Assembly: GCF_014837155.1 (NCBI RefSeq)
Contig: NZ_JACYHA010000030.1
Location: forward strand, 1 to 35,561
DNA length: 35,561 nt
Direction of reading: 5' to 3'
Origin: Litchfieldia stipae
Lineage (GTDB): Bacteria > Bacillota > Bacilli > Bacillales > Bacillaceae_L
Part shown: positions 1 to 7,439 of the stretch, one piece after another
Layout of the letters: each line of letters starts with the position of its first letter
Numbering within the stretch: the first letter of the stretch is position 1
Program-made: the position numbers and the translations under genes
Notes under the pieces: model-generated
Told to the model about the DNA's origin: nothing
The model's database searches: none
Seen by the model: the letters and a program-made list of their open reading frames with translations, nothing else

Positions 1-615
1 ACGAAAGATATGCTTGATTCAACGGAAGGGGCCTTCCTGGCTGAAGCAAATCAAGTAATTCAACCAAATCATGGCGGAATCCAACGAACTTGTGCCTTAA
101 TCCAACGAAAGTGAGGCTTGATTCAACAGAAGTGAACTTCCTGGCTGAAGCAAATCAATTTATTCAACCAAATCACGGTGGAATCCAACGAACTTGATCC
201 TTAATCCAACGAAAGTGATGCTTGATTCAACGGAAGTGAACTTCCTGGATGCAACAAATCAATTTATTCAACCAAATCATGGTGGAATCCAACGAACTTG
301 AGCCTCAATCCAACGAAAGTGATGCTTGATTCAACGGAAGGGCCTTCCTGGATGCAACAAATCAATTTATTCAACCAAATCATGGTGGAATCCAACGAAC
401 TTGAGCCTTAATCCAACGAAAGTGATGCTTGATTCAACGGAAGTGAACTTCCTGGATGCAACAAATCAATTTATTCAACCAAATCACGGTGGAATTCAAC
501 GAACTTGAGCCTTAATCCAACGAAAGAGATGCTTGATTCAACGGAGGTCGCCTTCCTGGATGTAGCTTATCAATTTATTCAACGAAATCAGAGCGGAATC
601 CAACGAATCGCTTTT
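1..615. repeat. 104-bp tandem repeat array, copy 1 (cut by window edge)
   Basis: About six head-to-tail units are visible. The landmark GATGCTTGATTCAACGG or a close variant begins near 9, 113, 217, 321, 424 and 528, giving a period of 103-104 bp. Each unit contains five short cores related to TCAACGAA. In the unit from 331 the cores start at 331, 354, 371, 392 and 413, and the next unit begins at 434, so the steps are 23, 17, 21, 21 and 21. There are no unique spacers, so it is not a CRISPR array. The period is not a multiple of three, so the short open frames across it are not coding. The array stops about 20 bp before the racA regulatory region. Function unknown. Confidence 0.93.
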
Positions 616-636
616 CCCCGAAATAGTGCCAGGATC

Positions 637-687
637 TTTGTCGAAGCCATTTAATTATTATGTAGGATTAGTTCTTTCTTTGCCGAA
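637..687 (+). promoter_or_regulatory. Two Spo0A (0A) boxes upstream of racA
   Basis: TTTGTCGAA at 637-645 and TGCCGAA at 681-687 both fit the 0A-box core TGNCGAA. Their cores are 42 bp apart, about four helical turns. They lie 25-75 bp upstream of a sigma-H-like promoter. In B. subtilis racA belongs to the sigma-H/Spo0A sporulation regulon, so the sites fit the gene. Binding is inferred. Confidence 0.55.
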
Positions 688-710
688 TTGTTACTAGTTT
701 TGTCTAGTGC

Positions 711-740
711 AAAGGATAAGGCGAGGTCATTAGAGAAATC
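711..740 (+). promoter_or_regulatory. Sigma-H-type promoter of racA
   Basis: AAAGGATAA at 711-719 matches the sigma-H -35 consensus RNAGGAWWW at every position. After 12 bp, AGAGAAATC at 732-740 resembles the -10 RNNGAATWW with GAAA for GAAT. The predicted start, about 747, precedes the Shine-Dalgarno AGGAGGGG and the ATG at 769. Confidence 0.55.
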
Positions 741-768
741 ATATGTACTATGGATAGGAGGGGTAGGA

Positions 769-1302
769 ATGAATACGGCTGCACTTGCAAGTAAAGTTGG
801 TGTTTCATCTAAGACCATCCGTCGTTGGATCAAGTACTTTGATATTCCCTGCAAAAAGAACGAGCACGGACATTTTGTTTTCGACGAGACGGATTACTCC
901 TTTTTTTGTCAGATTAGAGATCAAGTCAAACAAGGCATTCCCAAAAGTGAGATTGATATTATGCCACCTAGGAAGGGGAAAAGGAGACAAGCTATGGCTA
1001 CTCAGACAGAGCAATCCTTACAGCAACAATTTTCAAAATTACTTGAACGAGTGGAGCAAAATGAGAAAGCAATCGAGCAAAAAGCGAGCGAGGTTGTTTC
1101 ATATCAATTGCTTCAGCATCGAAGAGAAATTGATGAATTGCTTAAACGGGTTGAGACTTTGGAGACTTATGTTCATGAGTTAGAAAATGAAAATAAGCAA
1201 TTAAAGCTGCAACCAAATGATGGGCCAATTGTTTTGGATCAGCCCATTCAAAAGCCGAGAAAGGCAAGAAAACTCAAAACCATGATGAGCTTCCTCTTTT
1301 GA
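769..1302 (+). CDS. racA: RacA, chromosome-anchoring protein of sporulation
   Basis: A 177-aa protein. RacA binds the origin region and, through DivIVA, tethers it to the cell pole when the axial filament forms in early sporulation. The N-terminal ~70 residues form a MerR-like winged HTH (LASKVGVSSKTIRRWIKYF). A long charged coiled coil follows at about residues 85-150. The C-terminus is a basic and hydrophobic tail (KPRKARKLKTMMSFLF), as expected for membrane or pole attachment. Length is close to the ~184 aa of B. subtilis RacA. The ATG at 769 was chosen because AGGAGGGG lies just upstream and MNTAALASKVG aligns with the family start; the frame opens earlier at 688 without support. Synteny near tdk-rpmE-rho also matches. 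Two 0A boxes and a sigma-H-like promoter lie upstream, and a terminator overlaps the stop. Confidence 0.88.
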   Translation: MNTAALASKVGVSSKTIRRWIKYFDIPCKKNEHGHFVFDETDYSFFCQIRDQVKQGIPKSEIDIMPPRKGKRRQAMATQTEQSLQQQFSKLLERVEQNEKAIEQKASEVVSYQLLQHRREIDELLKRVETLETYVHELENENKQLKLQPNDGPIVLDQPIQKPRKARKLKTMMSFLF

Positions 1303-1319
1303 GAGAGGGCTCTTTTTTT
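1287..1319 (+). terminator. Intrinsic terminator of racA
   Basis: GAGC (1287-1290) pairs with GCTC (1309-1312), with CCTCT/AGAGG continuing inside, followed by seven T at 1313-1319. The TGA stop of racA (1300-1302) is in the loop, so the hairpin overlaps the end of the coding sequence. The T run also forms the left target duplication of the MITE that follows. Confidence 0.75.
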
Positions 1320-1320
1320 A

Positions 1321-1469
1321 GGCTGTTTTCTTATATACCGCAGCCTGAATACACTCCGTGTCCTTTGGGAATCCACGCATCCCAAGGGAGTTTTGAGTGT
1401 ATTCAGGCTACTAGAAATTTCATTCTCAATTAATTCATCTCAAAAACAACAAACTTTGAGAAAACAGCC
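1321..1469 (+). mobile_element. MITE-like element, copy A
   Basis: A 149-bp element. Perfect 10-bp terminal inverted repeats GGCTGTTTTC (1321-1330) and GAAAACAGCC (1460-1469), extendable by one A/T pair. An inner perfect 13-bp inverted repeat GCCTGAATACACT (1343-1355) pairs with 1396-1408. TTTTTTA at 1314-1320 and 1470-1476 is a probable target duplication; 8 bp with one mismatch is also possible. It sits between convergent genes and ends 4 bp before the stop of the small lipoprotein gene. No coding capacity. Confidence 0.85.
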
Positions 1470-1473
1470 TTTT

Positions 1474-1782
1474 TTAATTCTCAGCTTCAATATGTAACTC
1501 CTTACTATCACGTAATTGATAGTCAATTGTTCGACCGAAAATCTCTATTAAGCCTTTATCAATTTTCTGCCTTGTCTTTTCATCAGGCTCCGCAACATAA
1601 AAAATGATCTGGTCATCTTCACCCCACATAATTCCTTCAATTCCAATTTGATATAACTTATCAAACTCGTAGGATAATCCCAACTCTTTTATATCTTCTT
1701 CTTTTATTTTATCCAGCAGGTTTTGGTCGCATGCTGTTAATAATATAATCAAATGGAGTAGGATGATGAAATAACGAACAAT
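1474..1782 (-). CDS. Small predicted lipoprotein, possible ATT start
   Basis: Family not recognised. The only standard start codon in frame is TTG at 1752, which would leave MIILLTAC, too short for a signal peptide. Reading the same frame upstream gives VRYFIILLHLIILLTAC, a convincing lipoprotein signal peptide with lipobox LLTAC. It begins at an ATT codon (1780-1782) about 8 nt after AAAGGTG, a good ribosome site. I therefore extend the gene to 1782 (102 aa) as an ATT start like that of infC; a decayed ATG is an equal possibility. The mature part is an acidic ~85-aa domain (YEFDKLYQIGIEGIMWGEDD...) with no known motif. The gene ends beside MITE copy A. Confidence 0.6.
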   Translation of the reverse strand: MVRYFIILLHLIILLTACDQNLLDKIKEEDIKELGLSYEFDKLYQIGIEGIMWGEDDQIIFYVAEPDEKTRQKIDKGLIEIFGRTIDYQLRDSKELHIEAEN

Positions 1783-1829
1783 GATTACAACACCTTTTAA
1801 ATGTATTTTAGTTCAAAGTTTAGCTCATC

Positions 1830-1882
1830 TCTGAATACACCCCTCTTAGGACTTGCGCCCAAAGACTTAGAGTGTATTCAGA
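1830..1882. repeat. Solo inner palindrome of the MITE family (copy I)
   Basis: CTGAATACAC at 1831-1840 and AGTGTATTCAG at 1871-1881 reproduce the inner inverted repeat of the MITE-like family without its GGCTGTTTTC ends. It lies just downstream of the YhcN-like gene on the minus strand and can fold into a strong hairpin, so it may act as that gene's 3' end. A relic or core-only copy. Confidence 0.65.
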
Positions 1883-1897
1883 CGTCTTTAAAAGTAA

Positions 1898-2272
1898 TCA
1901 ATCATTATCATGAATAGTGACACGAATATGGTAGCGTGGCATGGCTTTGCGAAGTGTTTTGTGTAGCTTCTTTTCTTCTTTTTGCTTTTCTTCTTCTGAA
2001 AGTGACTCGGTTGTATGAACGGTCACATAGGCATTGGCTCCACTAACGAAGACAGAACCTGGTCTGTAATCTGTAAATTCCTCAATGGTTTCTACGAACT
2101 TATCTTGATCATCACCAATGTCAGGTCGATTTTCTGTTAAATCAATGAAATTTGGATTTTGATTGGTGTAATAATCTTCATCTTGAACACGGTATTGATC
2201 ATTTGCATTCCCATTACATCCGGACAAAACCAGTGATAGTGTAAGTAAACTAAGAATCATTCGTCCTTTCAT
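1898..2272 (-). CDS. YhcN/YlaJ-type sporulation lipoprotein
   Basis: A 124-aa protein. MKGRMILSLLTLSLVLSGC is a lipoprotein signal peptide with lipobox LSGC (Cys19). The mature part has an acidic linker rich in D, N and Y, then a small alpha/beta domain: VFVSGANAYVTVHTTE, a basic helix (KKLHKTLRKAMPRYH) and the end IRVTIHDND. This layout is that of the YhcN/YlaJ family, spore-associated lipoproteins of Bacillus whose precise role is unknown. The ATG at 2272 was chosen because TAGGAGGTG precedes it and the signal peptide starts there; the frame runs on to 2419 without support. It lies 98 bp downstream of tdk, separated by a terminator. Confidence 0.72.
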   Translation of the reverse strand: MKGRMILSLLTLSLVLSGCNGNANDQYRVQDEDYYTNQNPNFIDLTENRPDIGDDQDKFVETIEEFTDYRPGSVFVSGANAYVTVHTTESLSEEEKQKEEKKLHKTLRKAMPRYHIRVTIHDND

Positions 2273-2345
2273 GATGCACCTCCTACCTGTAGAGTGCCCC
2301 CTCAGGAACGAATTATGATTTGAGGTTAAGTGCATTTTTTTCACA

Positions 2346-2370
2346 TAAAAAAAAGCCTTGAAATCAGGCT
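2346..2370 (-). terminator. Intrinsic terminator of tdk
   Basis: On the minus strand AGCCT..AGGCT (2354-2358 with 2366-2370) folds directly after the tdk stop and is followed by eight T. The stem is short, but its place and the U tract are convincing. Confidence 0.7.
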
Positions 2371-2955
2371 CTACTCTTTTGGTAAGTCTAGTGGCGGATT
2401 TTGGTGACACTTTCGGCAAACAGGATAATATGAATCATTTCCACCGATAACGATTTGGTCTCCTGTGTACACAGGTCTTCCATCATCTACACGTAAATTC
2501 ATAATTGCCTTCTTCTCACAGAACCAACAAATGGTCTTCATTTCTTCAATCTTATCTGCATATAGAAGGAAGTATTTGCTACCTTCAAACAATTCATTTT
2601 GAAAGTCATTCTTCAATCCGAATCCCATGACAGGTATGTTTAACTCATCAACAATACGCGCAAGTTGGAGAACATGTTCTTTTTTAAGAAATTGTGCCTC
2701 ATCCACTAAGATGCAATATGGTTTTTGTGAATGGTCAGAAACCATTGCAAAAAGGTTTGTTTCTTCAAAGATTGGAATTGCTTTTCTTTTAAAACCAATA
2801 CGGCTTGAAACATATCCTACTTCGTCTCTTGTATCTAATCCTGATGTAAAAATAAGTACGGGTTTATTTTGTTCTTCATAGTTATGTGCCACTTTGATGA
2901 TCTCGATTGATTTACCGCTATTCATTGCTCCATATTTAAAGAATAATTGCGCCAC
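2371..2955 (-). CDS. tdk: Thymidine kinase
   Basis: A 194-aa cytosolic salvage enzyme: ATP + thymidine to dTMP + ADP. P-loop GAMNSGKS at residues 9-16, catalytic acid Glu86 in DEAQF, and a zinc ribbon with Cys143, Cys146, Cys180 and Cys183 (CWFC...CRKC). The N-terminus ([16 protein letters not shown], later VSSRIG) matches my memory of the E. coli/lactic-acid-bacterium branch of Tdk. The B. subtilis protein instead starts MYLINQNGW and has GSMFSGKS. The gene nevertheless sits in the usual place downstream of rpmE, suggesting replacement in situ. The start is GTG at 2955 (GTG GCG CAA) with GAGGAA and AAGGAG upstream. Confidence 0.95.
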   Translation of the reverse strand: MAQLFFKYGAMNSGKSIEIIKVAHNYEEQNKPVLIFTSGLDTRDEVGYVSSRIGFKRKAIPIFEETNLFAMVSDHSQKPYCILVDEAQFLKKEHVLQLARIVDELNIPVMGFGLKNDFQNELFEGSKYFLLYADKIEEMKTICWFCEKKAIMNLRVDDGRPVYTGDQIVIGGNDSYYPVCRKCHQNPPLDLPKE

Positions 2956-2978
2956 GTTCCTCTTTCTCTCCTTACATT

Positions 2979-3011
2979 AAAAAACAGGCGAGAAGTTAAA
3001 CTCGCCTGTTT
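2979..3011 (-). terminator. Intrinsic terminator between rpmE and tdk
   Basis: Perfect 11-bp stem AAACAGGCGAG (2982-2992) with CTCGCCTGTTT (3001-3011) and an 8-nt loop. On the minus strand it ends in a T run. It terminates rpmE transcripts and may attenuate read-through into tdk. Confidence 0.9.
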
Positions 3012-3066
3012 TCTCTTAGTACATGGATTAAGCATGGTACTGCTTAGCTTTTGGTTAAAACGGAAC

Positions 3067-3267
3067 TTACTTAAGACCGTATTTTTTGTTGAATTTATCT
3101 ACACGTCCACCTGCATCAGCGAATTTCTGACGTCCTGTGTAAAATGGATGACACTCTGAGCATACCTCAACGCGTATCTCTTGATTTACAGAACCAGTTT
3201 CAAATTCGTTTCCACAAGCACATTTCACCATAACTTTTTTGTAGTTTGGATGAATACCTGTTTTCAT
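3067..3267 (-). CDS. rpmE: 50S ribosomal protein bL31 (zinc-binding form)
   Basis: A 66-aa protein, [11 protein letters not shown] at its start and [16 protein letters not shown] in the C-terminal part. It contributes to the central protuberance and an intersubunit bridge of the ribosome. Cys16, Cys18, Cys36 and Cys39 (CAC and CSEC) form the zinc site, so this is the C+ paralogue that is displaced by the Zn-free form under zinc limitation in Bacillus. The ATG at 3267 follows GGAAGGAGATGAG and matches family length. It has its own promoter and a strong terminator before tdk. Confidence 0.97.
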   Translation of the reverse strand: MKTGIHPNYKKVMVKCACGNEFETGSVNQEIRVEVCSECHPFYTGRQKFADAGGRVDKFNKKYGLK

Positions 3268-3355
3268 TCGTCTCATCTCCTTCCGCCCTGAATCATTTCT
3301 CGAAACAGAGTTGTTGTTTCTAAAAAAGACTTTTTCTAGAAACGCACATGATGAA

Positions 3356-3384
3356 ATTATAACAGTGCGTCTATCGTTTTGCAA
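3356..3384 (-). promoter_or_regulatory. Sigma-A promoter of rpmE
   Basis: Read on the minus strand: TTGCAA (3379-3384), 17 bp, TATAAT (3356-3361). The ~80-nt leader contains an inverted repeat, TTTCTA...TAGAAA, about 3313-3340, a possible autoregulatory hairpin. Confidence 0.65.
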
Positions 3385-3432
3385 CTGAATCCTAAAGTTT
3401 CCAATTAGATAATTTCAGATCAATGTGATCTC

Positions 3433-4722
3433 TTATTTTTGAGTTCTTGCTAAGTTTGATGCTGCTTGCTTTTTCTTCTCAGCATCTAGGATTTCAAAGA
3501 ACTCTGCATTAGATTTTGTCTGCTTTAATTTACGGATAAATTTATCAGCAAAGTCAGGCGTATCTGACATTGTTTTACGGATCGCCCATAACTTGTCTAA
3601 GTGTGCCTTAGGTACAAGTAGCTCTTCTTTTCTTGTTCCAGAACGACGAATATCAATCGCTGGGAATACACGTCTTTCTGCAAGAGAACGATCAAGATGC
3701 AACTCTAAGTTACCTGTTCCTTTGAACTCTTCATAAATGACATCATCCATACGTGAACCTGTATCTACTAGCGCAGTCGCAAGAATCGTTAAGCTTCCAC
3801 CTTCTTCGATATTACGAGCAGCACCGAAGAAGCGCTTTGGACGATGGAAGGCCGCTGGGTCAATCCCTCCAGATAATGTACGTCCACTTGGAGGAATCAC
3901 TAGGTTATACGCTCTAGCAAGACGAGTAATACTATCCATAAGAATGATGACGTCTTTTTTGTGTTCAACAAGGCGCATTGCGCGCTCTAATACTAATTCT
4001 GCCACTTTGATATGGTTTTCAGGAACCTCATCAAATGTTGAGCTAACTACATCACCAGCTACTGAACGTTCAATGTCGGTTACTTCCTCTGGACGTTCGT
4101 CGATTAACAATACAATCAATTCTGATTCAGGATGATTTGTTGTAATGCTGTTTGCAATTTCTTTTAGGAGCATCGTCTTACCTGCTTTAGGTGGCGCAAC
4201 GATTAATCCACGTTGACCAAATCCTACAGGGGCAATTAAGTCCATGATACGAGTAGAAATTTGGGTAGGTGTTGTTTCTAAAATGATTTGTCGGTCAGGG
4301 TATAAAGGTGTTAAACCTGGGAAGTGGACACGCTCTTTCGCAGTTTCTGGATCTTCACCATTAACAGCTTCAACATGAAGTAATCCATAGTAGCGTTCAT
4401 TTTCTTTCGGAGGTCGAACTTTTCCAGAAACCTTATCCCCATTTCTTAAATCAAAGCGTCTAATTTGAGAGGCAGAAATATAGATGTCTTCAGAGCTTGG
4501 TGAATAGTTAATCGGTCGCAAAAAGCCGAAGCCTTCAGACTGAATAATTTCTAATACACCTTCCATAAATAGAAGTCCGTCTTGCTCTGCACGTGCTTTT
4601 AAAATGGCAAAAATAAGTTCCTTTTTCGATAGCTTACTGTAGTATGATACCTTTAATTCTTTTGCAAGCTCATAAAGCTCTTTTAGCTTCATATTTTCTA
4701 GACTTGATATTGTAATACTCAT
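3433..4722 (-). CDS. rho: Transcription termination factor Rho
   Basis: A 429-aa hexameric RNA-dependent ATPase/translocase that ends untranslated and antisense transcripts. Order: N-terminal helical Rho-N domain (residues 1-45), cold-shock-like RNA-binding domain (about 52-125, with EGFGFLRP), then a RecA-type motor with Walker A APPKAGKT (176-183), Walker B VLLIDE and [11 protein letters not shown]. Length matches B. subtilis Rho (~427 aa). ATG at 4722, weak ribosome site AGAGTGGTG. Upstream lies ~570 bp without genes where glpX would be expected; B. subtilis rho has a long autoregulated leader, and this leader carries short hairpins (4795-4813, 4829-4842). Confidence 0.98.
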   Translation of the reverse strand: MSITISSLENMKLKELYELAKELKVSYYSKLSKKELIFAILKARAEQDGLLFMEGVLEIIQSEGFGFLRPINYSPSSEDIYISASQIRRFDLRNGDKVSGKVRPPKENERYYGLLHVEAVNGEDPETAKERVHFPGLTPLYPDRQIILETTPTQISTRIMDLIAPVGFGQRGLIVAPPKAGKTMLLKEIANSITTNHPESELIVLLIDERPEEVTDIERSVAGDVVSSTFDEVPENHIKVAELVLERAMRLVEHKKDVIILMDSITRLARAYNLVIPPSGRTLSGGIDPAAFHRPKRFFGAARNIEEGGSLTILATALVDTGSRMDDVIYEEFKGTGNLELHLDRSLAERRVFPAIDIRRSGTRKEELLVPKAHLDKLWAIRKTMSDTPDFADKFIRKLKQTKSNAEFFEILDAEKKKQAASNLARTQK

Positions 4723-5292
4723 TGTTACACCACTCTTTAATTATTGATAATACTCTTAACTGAAACAAAGGCTATACCTTGGTCTCAAGCTTTTACTAGC
4801 TTTCCGAGCTAGTTTCAACTTTAGATTAGAGACAAAAGTCTCATTACTTTTCACAAAAAACCGCTTAAAGATATGTTCACCGTTTACTAGTGTAGTGCCT
4901 AAGCGCATATCTGCTTCTAAAAACAGAGAATTAATCCAGTTTTAACTGCCTATAAGTGTGATATTATTTGGCTTTCATTCGGTTTGTTTTTAAGAAATGA
5001 TATGGATGGACCTATTTAGAAGATAGTGAAAGGGTTTCTTGAAGTTGATTTTTGAATTAAGTGTTCGGAGACATCTCTATTTTACCCTTTTTCTGTCATT
5101 TAAAGCAATAGCTATTTAAAAGGGGAGTATGTAAGCGCTACCTAATCTATTATATTGTAACCTATTTTCATAGTAGATAAAAGTAAAAATATGTGAATCT
5201 TATAAAATCGCGCTCCGACTGCTTATTTCACTCTATGAAACTATTGTTTCCATAGTGTAATTTACATATTTAGTATGCAAGTGAAATCAAAT
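4723..5292 (-). promoter_or_regulatory. Long rho leader/upstream region without genes
   Basis: No open frame of note. Contents in the rho direction: a TATAAT at 5149-5154 with only a weak -35; a CcpA cre-like site at 5129-5143 (ATGTAAGCGCTACCT, 14 of 15 to WTGWAARCGYWWWCW) overlapping the predicted start point; then ~400 nt of A/T-rich leader with small hairpins ACTAGCT/AGCTAGT (4795-4813) and GAGAC/GTCTC (4829-4842). B. subtilis has glpX between murAB and rho; nothing recognisable of it remains. Promoter assignment is weak. Confidence 0.35.
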
Positions 5293-5456
5293 GGCTGTTT
5301 TCGTATATATTGTTGCTTTTGATACCGCAGCCTGAATACACTCCGCGTCCTGTGAGGGTTCACGCATCCTACGGGAGTCTTGAGTGTATTCAGTCTGCTA
5401 GAAATCTCATTCTCAATAATTCATCTCAAACAACAACAAACTTTGAGAAAACAACC
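5293..5456 (+). mobile_element. MITE-like element, copy B
   Basis: A 164-bp element starting GGCTGTTTTC and ending GAAAACAACC (9 of 10 to the inverted repeat). It shares the body CCGCAGCCTGAATACACTCC...GTATTCAGTCTGCTAGAAAT with the other copies. Flanks AATCAAAT (5285-5292) and ATTCAAAT (5457-5464) match at 7 of 8, a slightly decayed target duplication. It lies just beyond the murA terminator. Confidence 0.85.
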
Positions 5457-5469
5457 ATTCAAATAAATC

Positions 5470-5496
5470 AAAAACTGGCTTAAGCTAAGCCAGTTT
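5470..5496 (-). terminator. Intrinsic terminator of murA
   Basis: Perfect 11-bp stem AAACTGGCTTA (5472-5482) with TAAGCCAGTTT (5486-5496), loop of 3, followed on the minus strand by a T-rich run. It begins 10 bp after the murA stop. Confidence 0.92.
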
Positions 5497-5505
5497 CTTC
5501 GTATA

Positions 5506-6792
5506 TCATGAATTTTGAAGTTGTTCGATTTCTTCTTCACTTAGTTTTTCACGCCAGATGGTTGCACCTAAGCCAGTTAATTTTTCTTCTAATTGGCTGT
5601 AGCCTCGATCGATGTGCTCGAGTCCTGTAATCTCGGTGATACCTTCCGCCATAAGTCCCGCTACAACTAAGGAAGCACCTGCACGTAGGTCACTAGCTTT
5701 GACTTTAGCACCTTGTAGTTGAACTGGTCCTGTTACGATCGCAGAACGTCCTTCCACCTTGATTTGTGCATTCATTCTTCTAAGCTCGTCGATGTGCTTA
5801 AATCTAGCGCCATAAATGGTATCCGTTACGACCCCAGTCCCTTTTGCCTTTGTTAATAAAGAGGTGAAAGGTTGTTGGAGGTCTGTTGGGAATCCAGGAT
5901 AGACGAGTGTTTTGATATCAACCGCTTTTAAGTTATCGGTTCCAGCAATCCATATTTGATCTTCCGTTGTTTCAACAGAGATACCCATTTCACGAAACTT
6001 CGCTATGAGAGACTCGAGATGCAATGGAATGACATTATCAATGATCACTTCTTTTGCCATTGCTGCTCCCAAAATCATATATGTACCTGCTTCGATTCTG
6101 TCAGGGATGATTGTGTGGTGACAACCATTTAATTGATCCACACCAGTAATACGAATCACATCTGTACCAGCACCCTTGATTTTTGCACCCATGCTAGTAA
6201 GTAATGTAGCAACATCGATAATTTCAGGTTCTTTTGCTGCATTCTCAATAATCGTTTGACCTTTTGCGCGAACCGCTGCAAGCATGATATTGATGGTTGC
6301 ACCAACACTCACAACGTCTAAATAAATTCGTGCACCACGAAGTTCATCAGCGCGTAAGTAAATCGCACCTTGTTCGTTTGTTACTTTAGCACCTAGTGCT
6401 TCAAACCCTTTTATATGTTGGTCAATTGGTCTTGGTCCTAGGTGACAACCACCTGGCAAACCAATGACTGCTTTTTTGAATCTTCCTAGCATTGCACCCA
6501 TTAAGTAGTAAGAAGCGCGTAGCTTTTTGACTTTCCCACTTGGCAATGGCATTGAAACAATATTTGAAGGATCAATGCTGATTTCGTCTCCATGGAGCGA
6601 GACCGAGCCACCGATTTCTTCAATTAAATCACTTAAAATTTGTACATCAGAGATATTCGGCAATCCATCGATTGATACTCTTGATTCCGCTAGTATCGTT
6701 GCTGGAATTAATGCAACTGCACTATTCTTTGCCCCACTAATACGAACAGAACCTTTTAATGGATAACCACCTGCTATTTTCAGTTTTTCCAT
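5506..6792 (-). CDS. murA: UDP-N-acetylglucosamine 1-carboxyvinyltransferase
   Basis: A 428-aa cytosolic enzyme transferring enolpyruvate from PEP to UDP-GlcNAc, the first committed step of peptidoglycan synthesis. Two-domain EPSP-synthase fold. Visible are Lys22 in GAKNSAV, catalytic Cys116 in [11 protein letters not shown] (the fosfomycin target), and the C-terminal [15 protein letters not shown]. Bacilli carry two paralogues; position next to fbaA/rho indicates the murAB (murZ) type. ATG at 6792 follows AAGGGAGAC. Single gene with its own terminator; the neighbouring transaldolase gene of B. subtilis is missing here. Confidence 0.96.
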   Translation of the reverse strand: MEKLKIAGGYPLKGSVRISGAKNSAVALIPATILAESRVSIDGLPNISDVQILSDLIEEIGGSVSLHGDEISIDPSNIVSMPLPSGKVKKLRASYYLMGAMLGRFKKAVIGLPGGCHLGPRPIDQHIKGFEALGAKVTNEQGAIYLRADELRGARIYLDVVSVGATINIMLAAVRAKGQTIIENAAKEPEIIDVATLLTSMGAKIKGAGTDVIRITGVDQLNGCHHTIIPDRIEAGTYMILGAAMAKEVIIDNVIPLHLESLIAKFREMGISVETTEDQIWIAGTDNLKAVDIKTLVYPGFPTDLQQPFTSLLTKAKGTGVVTDTIYGARFKHIDELRRMNAQIKVEGRSAIVTGPVQLQGAKVKASDLRAGASLVVAGLMAEGITEITGLEHIDRGYSQLEEKLTGLGATIWREKLSEEEIEQLQNS

Positions 6793-7038
6793 TTTAGTCT
6801 CCCTTCTAGCGAAGATGACTTACTTCCTTCACGTTGATGGAATATTTAACCAACTATAATATGTATAGCTGTACAAGTGTTACTTCTTAGTTTACACGAT
6901 ATGAAGAAAATCATGTAATCTTTTTTTTACCAAAAAAAGCCTAATTCTCATTTTACAGCTACATTTCCAATTCAGCAAGGATGTATTATAGTCCTTCGCA
7001 ATTATGACGGTTCTTGTGTCCTTTGTTTCTAAAAATAA

Positions 7039-7230
7039 GGCTATTTCCCCTTTAATTCCGCAGCCTGAATACACTCCGCGTCCAGTGGGGTGCCCGGCGA
7101 GCCTCCTCGTCGCAAGCTCCTGTGGGGTCTCACTTTGGTCACTCATCCCACAGGAGTCTACGTGTATTCATTCTGCTAGAAATCTCAATTTCACTTTTTC
7201 GCCTAAATCAACAACCTTTTAGAAAACAGA
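7039..7230 (+). mobile_element. MITE-like element, copy C (long form)
   Basis: A 192-bp copy with an extra ~45-bp GC-rich internal hairpin region (CGAGCCTCCTCG, about 7097-7108) not present in copies A, B and H. Ends have decayed (GGCTATTTCC and GAAAACAGA), but AAAAATAA at 7031-7038 and again at 7231-7238 is a perfect 8-bp target duplication. The remaining intergenic sequence (6793-7030, 7239-7340) is A/T rich with no gene seen. Confidence 0.82.
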
Positions 7231-7340
7231 AAAAATAACTTATCTTCCTTATCCACTTTATCCCACTTGGAGCTACATATACCTTGTTTTTTCTAAAAAT
7301 AAACTAAATAAATATTGTGATTATTTAGTAAAGTGTTGGC

Positions 7341-7377
7341 AAAAAAAACCGCCAAACAGTTGGTTTGTGTGGCGGTT
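7341..7377 (-). terminator. Intrinsic terminator of fbaA
   Basis: AACCGCCA (7347-7354) pairs with TGGCGGTT (7370-7377); on the minus strand eight T follow the stem. Confidence 0.88.
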
Positions 7378-7439
7378 TCCTTTTCTATAGCATATGACGA
7401 TTGAACCTTAGGTAAAGTTTCATTAATCGTAAAGATTAA

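Noticed and set aside
1-615. CRISPR array
   Set aside because: Repeat units follow head to tail with near-identical sequence throughout; there are no unique spacers of constant length and no cas genes.
688-768. N-terminal extension of racA to 688
   Set aside because: It would put the sigma-H promoter inside the coding sequence and lacks a ribosome site.
2947-3159. Plus-strand 70-aa frame over the rpmE terminator
   Set aside because: Antisense to rpmE and its terminator; no ribosome site or protein features.
4862-4912. Pseudoknot-like crossing pairs (CGCTTA/TAAGCG and AGATATG/CATATCT) upstream of rho
   Set aside because: Loop lengths (1, 24 and 0 nt) do not suit an H-type pseudoknot and short A/T-rich pairs are likely by chance.
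6892-7146. 84-aa and 72-aa open frames on either strand here
   Set aside because: They lie across MITE copy C and its flank, with no ribosome site or recognisable protein features.
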